Origin: Galeopsis tetrahit
Lineage: Eukaryota > Streptophyta > Magnoliopsida > Lamiales > Lamiaceae
DNA: 64,000 nucleotides
Assembly (NCBI GenBank): GCA_963675135.1
Contig: OY776121.1
Coordinates: 75,352,875-75,416,874, forward strand
Direction: 5' to 3'
Positions 54,657 to 64,000 of the stretch are shown here, piece by piece (position 1 is the first letter of the stretch; every line of letters begins with the position of its first letter). The notes below the pieces were generated by a model. It did no database searches. It was not told the DNA's origin and was given only the letters and a program-made list of their open reading frames with translations. The translations under genes and the position numbers were made by a program.

Positions 54657-57600
54657 TCAATCCAGCAGCCTCAGTCGATTGAAGAACACTAAGAAGTGGT
54701 ATTCAGGCGCCCAATAGACAAAGCCAACAACTGGCCCTCCTTTGATATACTGCAACAAATTAGATAAATCAGTGTAAAGAAGCTACCTAAAAAAAGTCGA
54801 ATCTAGAGTTGGAACAACTGGGGTGTAAGTGAGAAAATTAAAACCTTTCCATCCAATATAACAAGCTCGCCATCAACCCATCGAGGATTCTGAAATCCAG
54901 GCTCGGCCAACCTTCCCTGTCCTCTATATCGAGCAATCTACAAGTGAAGCAACTAAGAATATTATTCAAAATATTGGAGTAATATTTATTTAAGATTCTC
55001 AATGCAAGTGTTAAGAAACATACCACTCCAAATTCTTCAGGGATAATCCCTTTATGTGGGAGCTGATACTTTTTTCCAACTTTCGCTCGAAATGCAACCT
55101 GCAAATGAAAAGATACTGTGCTCTTTGAAAATGCAAGAATCCAGGTCAAAAGAAAATGTGCTTCTTTGAATATGCAAGAATCCTGGGGGACCTAAATTAT
55201 AGTCTTTTCATGTAATATTAGGTTCAACTTTGGACAACATATTCCAAGCTTTAAAAATTGTACTAGCACACAGACAAGCTCGACGAATTAACCAGGGAGC
55301 TCTAAGCTGAAGAGTGCGCCTCCAGATATATGCATAACCATCACTCACCAATTACATAATAAAACCAATCTTAAAAGTGTTAACTGATATAAGTAGGTAC
55401 TAGATGCATGTGCTATAAAGTAGCATTTGCAGTCCAACATCACAAACACACAAATGAATGAATTACCTGGCCAGCTGGAACATAAGCATCTCCGGTTAAT
55501 TTGACAGCTTCAACGTACTCATAAAATTCAATTTTTGATGATTTTTTTGTGCTTCCATCCTCTTTCCACTGGCCAAATCTACGCTTCAAATGAATAACCT
55601 CTGAAGAGTAAAGCCCATGTGCACCAATATATAATCCTGAAAAAGAATATATTTTAGTGAATAAACTAAAACAGACGGGGAAAATGGTGGCAGCAGCAAA
55701 GAAAAGACACTGGGGACATGTGGCATAGCCCTCCACACACGACCAGGATAAAAATTTATCACCATTTAATGGATCTGGTGATGAAGAAACATCAATGCGA
55801 TTAAATGTGGTGGATCCAGAGAGTGGCTGACGATTTCGAGCTTGATTGAGTGATAAATTTATTAATTCACCAACATCTTTAAGAACCTGCAATCAAAGAA
55901 AATAATAAGTGATCGATTCTGGGCAACAACACCAGTAAACAGTAAATGAATGTCCATGTGTCAAAGTTTGAACCAACCTTCATAGGAATCTTCCCTTTGC
56001 CAATGGACTTCACAAGATCAAGCATAATATGGTCAACACTGCGTTGACCTGGAAGCTTAGCTCTTTTGTTTTTTGTAGACTGTCCATCACCACTAGATAC
56101 CTGCTCCTTCGCATCTTCTTCCACAGTAAACGTGAATGACATCCGACCATTTTTCTCAAGCCTTGCTGGAACACGAAGCAAGTCTTTAGCCTGTGCACCA
56201 CGAGAAATTTTCTGAAGGAACCCATCACCAACAACGACCTCAAGTGCTATTTGATTTTGCTCATCTTCCACGCTCAATTCACTGCCAGAATCAAGTTTGA
56301 TGTCATTATGATCGTCCTCATTTTCACTTTTAATTTCATTGTCAGAATCTACACTTTCTAGGTCATAGTCCTTCTCTTCCTCGTCTTCTTCTTCTTCATC
56401 TTCTTCTTCTTCTTCTATTATCTGCTCAATCACCTTAGATATCATGTCCCTGTCCACTTTCTCTGGTGCAGTTACTTTAACAACCTTGACTTTCACACCA
56501 GGAATCATGTCCCGCAGGATATTATCGAAACCAGTATCATCATCCATGTCTTCACCATCCTCTGTATCTTCAGAGCTTCGGTCAAATAGCTTACTTTTTT
56601 TGTCTCTTGCATCATTAGAATCCAGACTTCTGGAACTTCCTGATGGCTTGAAGGATGGAACATAAAGATTTGGAGGAGCTCCTTTACGCTTCAAGTAAAC
56701 AGCCTACAAATCAAGAGACACATATATCCTTAGTGTATCTGCAGGTAAAGAAGTCAAACAGGTATTCTAAATGGAAATGCTCATAATATTAACCAATGCG
56801 GCATGCATATATAAATGAAAAAGGTGTAGTAAAAGATACAAAACTCTTTCCCCCCTCAGAAATCCATCCAGTGAAGAAACAAAAAGATAGCAAAATTCAA
56901 GACAAAAGCCCTTAACCAAGAAAATAGGAAAGTGTCCTGCATTTTAGATTGTTTATGGGTAATGACAACAATAGCAGCAATAGCATATGTCATATCCTCC
57001 AGATACTCCCATATTGATGAAAATTCTAACAGAAAGATGTGGTAACTTCTGCAGTCAACAAATTAAATTAATAAATTACAGAACAGTATGAGAAAGAATA
57101 CACAGAACATGTCAACATGTAGACCGCGAAATGCAAGTGGATGCACATATAGATATCTAGTGAATATTACGGTAGATAGGAAGATACCTGCTGCTTATAA
57201 TTGCCCCTTTTATTGTTTCTGAGATATACCTCAAACAAGGGGGCACCAACTGAGGCTGTGGCAAGCTGCCTGCCAAGAAATACAGATGGAAATAATATAT
57301 TAATGGTAAATTCTGATCCTAAAAATAGCAGTAGAGCTATAAGGGAAGAAAAAGCACTCATAATGTTATATCTGCCTATCCTTATACTCATACACGAGCT
57401 ATGCATCAATTAGTGACCAGAACCATGAAGGTAAGAAAATTCCAAGTCGTCTCCTTTCCACCTAATTTCATATCTTCGGAGTAATTTCCATTCGCAACCG
57501 GCAACCCCTTACAGCGTCAATATAAATGACACAAATCAGAAGTGATGCAATTTTTTATCTAGTAGGGGACCACGCCCATCCTCTTCTCTATCACACAACA

Positions 57601-59925
57601 CACATAATCTATATCCAATAAAGCGAAAGTCGGCAATACACATGCATGTTTTTTATGAGCATGGGCAGGAAAAATGTATAAGTAAATTAAAGAGGATAAT
57701 ATACATGCTACAAAGATGGATATATTAAGACAAAATAATATCACACACAGAACATTAGAATCTCATGTATAAAAACAAAAAGGATGCAACACAAGAATGT
57801 TCAAGTTTACATTGATGTTATATAGTTGATCTACATTTTCACTCACAGTATTCTAATTTAGAAAAACAACCACATTGTAAATTGTAAACGGATTCTAATT
57901 GCTAAATAGATAATGCAAAGTCTTGCACAAGCTGAACCAAAACTCAACATCTGAACATCAGACATAATTTTACCTAGGACTGTAACTTCTAGCAATGTAT
58001 CTTCCATACTCAGCACTTATATGAATAATCCGACCATAAGGATCAGTAGCATCTTCTGAAATTCCAGCCCACCATCCAACCTGAATGCAAGGTTTAAAAA
58101 CAAAACTCAAATGAGAACCTAGTACTATGGAAAAATAAACCATCCTGGCATAACTGGTATTCCTACTTGCTTTCTTATATGCTTCTAGCGAAGTGAGGGG
58201 ACAGGCATCCAAAATCAAGTCCATAAAATATAGAGCACAGTCACATAAAGAAATCTTGAACAAATTATTCTTATGACAAGACCAGGCAGTAGACACCTTA
58301 TCATTTGAATTCATGTTAAAAGGTCATAATATCAGTTAGAAAATTCCATATTAAGTTGTAGCTGTAAAAATTTAGTAAAAATAGAAATCGCAAATGCCTT
58401 CTCAGAAACTAGTCAAGCACTTGTATATTAAAAGAGAAAGACTCAACATGTGCACTTGCATCATACTAAAATCATTAATCTAACTCACCAATCCAGCCCC
58501 TGCATAATCACGCATTAGAGCTGCATCTCCATATTGCTCTCCCTCCACAAATTTCTGCAATTAAATAAAAAAAAATTACCACAGAAACTAAATAACAAAC
58601 ATGCACTTACAATTTCAAAAATACGTGGGAGTAATAAAAAGCTAAGGATACTCAAATAGGGTGCTTGATATGTGGGTTTTGGTAAGGAGAAATGGTAATG
58701 GCTATATGGGCAATTGGTACAATATATAATGACCCCTTACTTTCCCTATTTTGAATGAAAGTAAAATCATTCACCACCAAAGTGTGAATGGAGATGCAGT
58801 GACAATGAGCATGTGAGTTTTTTTTTTTTTTTTTTTGTGGGGGTCGTTGGGGGGTGGTGATGGTAGGGGGCAAGCACCTTTAGATGAGACATCACCCTGC
58901 CAACGGTGTCACTCGTGGTAGCCGCTGCAATTGCCACTTTAATCCTAGCAGCATCTTCATAATCCTCTCTCTCAATTGCACTGACTAGCTGTGACTGTTG
59001 AGAATTAAGGCAAGTCATGTTACCACTTAAACAACTGGTAAGAATGCTTAATGAGACAAAACAGAGGCATTTCTTTAGTTAAAAAAGTTTATGAAACATT
59101 TATATTTTAAAAAGGAAATGAGACTATGGGCGCCTTAATCGACAGACAATCAGCATATTTCTTCAGTTCGACAAAGATGTAATTACTTAAATTCTGATAA
59201 TCTCGTCACTTTATTATTCATTCTCACTTCTAATTTCTTTCGTTACATATAGATAATCTCACTTAAACATTTCTCTTTCTTCAGAATACAGCAAAGAACA
59301 GTATAATAGAAATATGTTTAATGGCATATGCTAAACGAAAGATACCAAGAAATAATCACCGCAATAAGCAATATATAAACGCCTTGTGATAGACAGCTAG
59401 TTTTGAAATTTGTAAAAACTTCCAACGAGGTATTTGCAAAGAATTGGACAATCGCCAATGAACATAGAGCACCTTCAAAATCGAGAAAATACGTTCTTGC
59501 TCATCAACCTCATCAAAATGCTTCCTCCACCTCTCCCAGTCCCACTCCTCCTCCTCCTCCTCCTCGTCTTCGTCTTCCTCTTCCCACCCATTCGTCACCA
59601 CCAGAGTTCCGTCCACGCTCTGATCCCTCAACGAACTCAAGTAATCATCAAACCGCTTAATCGCATTCTTGAAAGTTTCCTGAATACCAAAATCCCAGCG
59701 CCAAGAGTCGTCGGAGTCAGAATCGGGGGCATCTTCACCACTACTGTTTCTATTGAGGCAGGGGCAGGAGAAAGCGGAATCAGAAACCCTAGAGAGAGAA
59801 ACTCCCGAAGGAGACGTTCTTCGACCGAACTTCGGGGAGCTTAATCTGTAATTGATGGAGTTCAGCTTGTAAGGATTGGGATCCGTACGCGGTGACTGAA
59901 ACGTCGGGGGAGATATCGACGCCAT
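54657..59925 (-). CDS. EXECUTER family protein, chloroplast singlet-oxygen signalling
   Basis: Eleven exons: 59925-59473, 58994-58878, 58554-58489, 58080-57974, 57269-57188, 56703-55978, 55886-55763, 55636-55467, 55098-55024, 54937-54845, 54749-54657; 701 aa (Arabidopsis EX1 684, EX2 651). Ser-rich N-terminus (MASISPPTFQS) fits a transit peptide. A Glu-rich run and WDWERWRKHFDEVDEQ precede a UVR motif (SQLVSAIEREDYEDAARIKV, about 152-171). Then VGWWAGISED, GAPLFEVYL, an acidic centre with IPGVKVKVVKV, and the C-terminal DUF3506 region with YIGAHGLYSSEVIHLKR, FYEYVEAVKLTGD, LPHKGIIPEEFGV and WAPEYHF. EXECUTERs sit at thylakoids and relay singlet oxygen to the nucleus. EX1 versus EX2 is not resolved. 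Confidence 0.95.
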
Positions 59926-62395
59926 AGCGGAGCACTGAGAAATTGATTACAGAAATTACTGTTATAAACACACAAATCGATGGAACGATAACCGAAATTG
60001 TTGTGTGTTATTACTGCTGTGAATAATGAGGGGGAGAAATTGAAGGGTAGTAGAAGAAGGATAAGGATGCTGATAGTAGTGTGCTGGCTGGCATAGGAAT
60101 AGGATATATGGTTTTCTTTGCGAATTCTCACTAGAGGTTCTCAAAATTCCGCATTTTTCTTCCCTTTTGTTTTCATTATTTATAAAATATTTAATATACA
60201 ATGCTATAGTCTATGGGCATGCATAAGTTTACGAATTTGCAACAATTCGTTCTCGCCGGAGCAACGGCCGGCGGCGTTGACACATTTCTCGATTTGGGTC
60301 ATGTGATATTACTGGGATTTTTTTGGGCCGAATTTTATTGTACTTAAATGTTTGGGCCTTTTGTCTACGATTATTTTCACCTCCATGAATGATGGATACA
60401 CCACTTGAAATTTTTTATTTTTAGGTGATGTTATGTTGTTAATATATTTTATACTAGGTTTTATTTACTTATTCCAATTTTTAAAAAAATTTAGTTGATT
60501 TTTTAATATTTTTATATTTTCAAGAAATTTGTTTTGTTAATAAATCTTTTAAAGATATTTTTTTAATACAGTTAAAATTTACTCTATGGTCCCCGAATCA
60601 GCCTCACACTTTTTTTTTTTTTTTTAAATTCACATTAGTTTTCATACCTAAAAAACGAAATTTCTTACAAAACTCTTAACCACAAAATTTCAACTTACCT
60701 ATCTTTTATGTTATCATTTTTTTTTATATAATACCTTTACTTTTACCACTTAAACAAGGTTGAATTTACTTCAATATTCATACTTTATTTTTTTAGTTTA
60801 CATGTTCCGATCACTGTAAAACTTGATATGAGGCCTGTTTTTTTAAGGTGAAAGACATTAATAAAAAAATGGAATTGAAAAGGTTTATTTCCTTCATCCT
60901 TCTTCATATTCCATTGTGCATTTAATTTTGATACGAAATTTAATATATTTCTATTATTAAAGGTAAAATAAGAGTATTAGTTAAATTTGACCAATTTTTT
61001 TTTTTTTTAATATGCGTAAAGTCCTGTGGGGGGAGAGTAGAGTAAATTACAGTAATAAATTCAAATTTAGTCTGTACTAGTACTATATAATCATTAAATC
61101 AAGCCCTAAATTTTTGCCCCATACCCAGAATCCCAATTTTCTTCCCCCCAACACATATCGGTCTCTCACAAAGTCACACATTCTCGATTCTCGTCCGCCT
61201 CTCTCTTCTCAATCACACCGCCGTCCCCTCCGGCACCCACGGCCTGACGGCCAGTCGACACCCACATCCACAGTCGCGATTCTCAGCGGCACGCCGGCAC
61301 TGCCCCTCGCCAGCAGATGACAGACACACACACGCACACGGTTCGTTTGTTGCCGTCACTCGTCAGTTTGTAGAATTCTTTTATTGTGAAATTATAATAC
61401 TCCAACTTCATTACGTTTGTTTTGGTGGTTGAAATATTCAAAACACAATGAACAGTAATGTTACAATCTGTTTTTTTAGGAATGTTATAATCTGATTTTT
61501 TTTTTTTTTTGTGAAATTATATGGGGAACAGGAGATTAATTTTTTGCTACAGAATTTTATAAATTTTATAATCTGATTTTTTAGGAATGTTAATTTCTTG
61601 CCGTCACGCTGCTCACGCATATGGCTCTCATATATGATATGGATTTTATATATGTGTGGCTATTGCTAGTTGCTACAGAATGTTAAAACCTGATTTTTTA
61701 GGAATTTCTTTTAGGGGTGTTTACTTTGGGCTTTGAGTGGTTTTAAATATTATTTTTTGATGAAATTATAATGATTAGTTAAGTGTGTAATGATTAAATG
61801 TATTATATTATTGTTGAGAAAAAATATAATGATTGGAGTAATATTATATAGATATAACTTTATGTCAAGTCAATATGTTTGATAGGGGTGGTTTTGAGTG
61901 GATTTTGAAAACCGGTTTTTAAATCCCCAAGTAAAACGGGTTTTGGATCTTGAAATACAAAACCTGGTTTTTAAAACCAAAAGTAAACATGCCCTTAGCT
62001 TGAAAGTTGGGTCAGATTATTGTTTAGTGTGGAAGCAGTTTGCAGATTAATTTCTGATTTAAGATTGGGGAAGGCAGTTTGTTTATTCAAATTATTTCTC
62101 TTTTAAATGTTTATTTTTACAGATTTTTGACTTTTCTGTTTTTGGTTTTTTTACCAAAACCAAACCTAATATATCGGTTTGGTTACGAATAGTCAAAATT
62201 CAGTTCTTATTCGGTTATGGTAATTTGGTTCAGTTCGGTCTATGCACACCCCCATTTACTACCTTTTGTTTCCCCTGTTGTTTTTCAATTGAATCTTACG
62301 GAATCAACTTTAAAAGGGATCTGGAATTAACCTAATATTGTTGTTTTTTGCTTTAAAGTGTGATTCGTGGAGTTAATTTGGTAATCTCTGCTGCC
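59926..62395. other. Intergenic region between divergent EXECUTER and MED11 genes
   Basis: About 2.5 kb. The left 200 bp is the EXECUTER leader. 60360-61070 is AT-rich and featureless. 61085-61340 is CT-rich and probably a 5' UTR exon of MED11 (a 68-codon Ser/Pro-rich frame at 61114-61320 is not called). A Tourist-like MITE lies at 61714-61994. Confidence 0.5.
61714..61994. mobile_element. Tourist-like MITE upstream of MED11
   Basis: 281 bp flanked by TTA (61711-61713, 61995-61997). The ends are inverted: ggggtgtttactttggg on the left, gggcatgtttacttttgg read inward from the right. AT-rich interior. Confidence 0.8.
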
Positions 62396-63022
62396 ATGGA
62401 TCCACAGGGTCAAACCACTTCACTTCAACGACTTCAGAATGTTGAAAAGGTTATTTCTTCATATCCCTCTATCAATGTTTATGCACAACCTAATCCAGTT
62501 ATTTTAGTGTCATTAATCCAACAACACCACATATAAGTAAATAATTTGTGTTCTTTGTATTTGCAGAGAATTGTGAGGGTATTAGAGCTAGCCGGTGGAG
62601 TAATGGAGGAAATGGCAAACCCTAGTGGCCCCAAAAAGGAGCTCGTCAACAGCCATTGCAGTGAGTTCATGCAATTAGTCAAGGTCTTGCTCTTTTATTC
62701 TCCCAATTTCTTGGGAATGTGTCTAATTACAAGTTTGAGGGGTAGGAATACTAAGGATTTTAATTTAGGGATATTGAATTATGGATATTTAAAATTCTTG
62801 TTATCATTTTGTAAATATTTGTTTAAACAGGACATTCAGATGACTCTTCGTGAGGAAATTAAGAGTGCATGTGAGTATCGTCCATTTGAGAAGTGTGACT
62901 ATGTTCCAAGAATATCGAATGAGATTTGCTGCAAGAAATTGGAATATGTCATTGCACAACTTGATGAGATAAAGCAAACAATTGATGAATGTGGGGATGC
63001 TGCATACTCTATGGAATTATGA
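62396..63022 (+). CDS. MED11: Mediator complex subunit 11
   Basis: Three exons (62396-62449, 62567-62683, 62831-63022) coding 120 aa, about the size of plant MED11. It starts MDPQGQTTSLQRLQNVEK, then VLELAGGVMEEMANPSGPKK, FMQLVKDIQMTLREEIKSAC, EYRPFEKCDY and KLEYVIAQLDEIKQT, an all-helical pattern matching Arabidopsis MED11. In the Mediator head module it pairs with MED22 and helps RNA polymerase II pre-initiation. The open reading continues into intron 2 in one frame, but the splice junctions restore the family sequence. Confidence 0.95.
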
Positions 63023-64000
63023 CTATATCATTTGGGGCTATGAAAGTGTGGCTGGTTGTGTATTGGGTTGGAAGCATTGATCTAGAACCGTCGTCCTTTT
63101 TTAGTACAATAGTTGCTTTAAGAGGGCTAATTTATTTTGAAGCTGTATGAACTCATGCATGTGCTACTAAATGCAGAAATAATTGAGGAAAGTGTAACAA
63201 GAAATCTTTTTGAGTTTATTGATATGATAACTATATTTATCTTGTTTAACATTATTTCTTCCTCCCTCCCTTCTCACTTCAAGTTTCATTTGCTTTTATT
63301 ACTGTCTGTTTCACCTATATATGCGCATGTTAATGTGCTGTAGAATTCTAGTAGCTATATTTGATTCTAAAGCACCCTTAGTATTTGATTTGATCAATGA
63401 AGGATGCTGTCCATTATTGTGCTTATGCAGAATACGTTGAATATCGACAGAACTTAGTCTTGATCTAGACAAATTTGAACTTATTTTCCCCGAAGTTTGA
63501 CCAACATTTATGGATTACATAAGGCAATATCAGAATGGTAATTATAATCCCTGCAATGCCTTGTTACATTGATTTTTGGCACATACAGTGGTGGTAATGC
63601 CCTCTTGCAGCCTTACAAAAACTGCACAAGGCTTACAGGCTTTTTGTACACTGGCTGCATTAGCCATCTTCTTTGTATTATTGTATAGTTTGATGTTGAT
63701 TCTATTAAAGCAATATCATACCTGCTATGATCTGCATGCCTTATATACATTTTCCCTCCAACAGATTAGCATGTATAGGTGTCAATGCAATCTTACTGTC
63801 TGCTTCTTTGGATCCGCACACCTTTGTATATGATTTATTATGTTTCCTTGCCCGGATGAAACACAATTTGTCATCCATTTATGATCTCATTCTGTACGAA
63901 AGTAATATTACGTTGTGTAGAAACTGTAAGAGTACTCTTATAAGAGTAGTTGGTAATTACTTAGATCCAGTCTCAAGAAATTGGTTTTATTGTGTTCAAA
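63023..64000. other. 3' flank of MED11 to the window end
   Basis: No further gene seen. The first 300 bp is probably the MED11 3' UTR. Small open frames at 63137 and 63576 show no family signature. Confidence 0.5.

Noticed and set aside
59403..59844. Plus-strand ORFs opposite EXECUTER exon 1
   Set aside because: Shadows of the acidic, codon-biased EXECUTER exon on the other strand.
61114..61320. 68-codon Ser/Pro-rich ORF upstream of MED11
   Set aside because: CT-rich leader-like sequence with no recognisable domain; better explained as 5' UTR.

Overview
The window is nuclear DNA of a flowering plant, most likely a eudicot. Genes are split by many short GT-AG introns, the proteins match plant-only families (EXECUTER, TIFY-CCT-GATA, DRP3, GT47), intergenic DNA is AT-rich, and plant LTR retrotransposons and MITEs are abundant. 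There are no operons, CRISPR arrays or prokaryotic signals. Gene models were built by hand from splice junctions; every model closes with the reading frame intact.

Layout. 1-8302 is a nest of two Copia-type LTR retrotransposons. The older one survives as an LTR end, a decayed gag and a 3' LTR piece. The younger one (770-7982, 900-bp LTRs) sits inside it and is itself broken by a frameshift, a nonsense codon, a block of scrambled repeats and an 851-bp hAT insertion with an 8-bp target duplication. 8934-17156 (+) is a 20-exon DRP3-type dynamin gene for organelle fission. 17632-31671 is a 14.0-kb, recently inserted, Sirevirus-like Copia element on the minus strand. It has nearly identical 1.73-kb LTRs, a perfect ATTTC target duplication, an initiator-Met tRNA primer site, gag, pol and a third long ORF of 1023 aa downstream of pol.

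33120-64000 is a gene-rich segment: a secreted A1 aspartic protease (+); a GT47 exostosin-like glycosyltransferase (+) with a small two-helix membrane-protein gene nested in its second intron; a TIFY-CCT-GATA transcription factor (-); two TIR elements, one a Mutator-like element with a 9-bp target duplication; a Costars-family actin-associated protein (+); a five-KH-domain HEN4-like RNA-binding protein (-); nicotinamidase (+); a chloroplast EXECUTER protein (-); and Mediator subunit MED11 (+). Introns and spacers hold Stowaway-, Tourist- and hAT-like MITEs and several short tandem duplications.

The host genes are unrelated housekeeping and regulatory genes, not a functional cluster. The most unusual content is in the mobile DNA: the third ORF of the Sirevirus-like element, GATCAGTA-type motif arrays shared by two different Copia elements, the scrambled repeat block beside the hAT insertion, tRNA-like segments inside that hAT element, and the nested gene in the GT47 intron.
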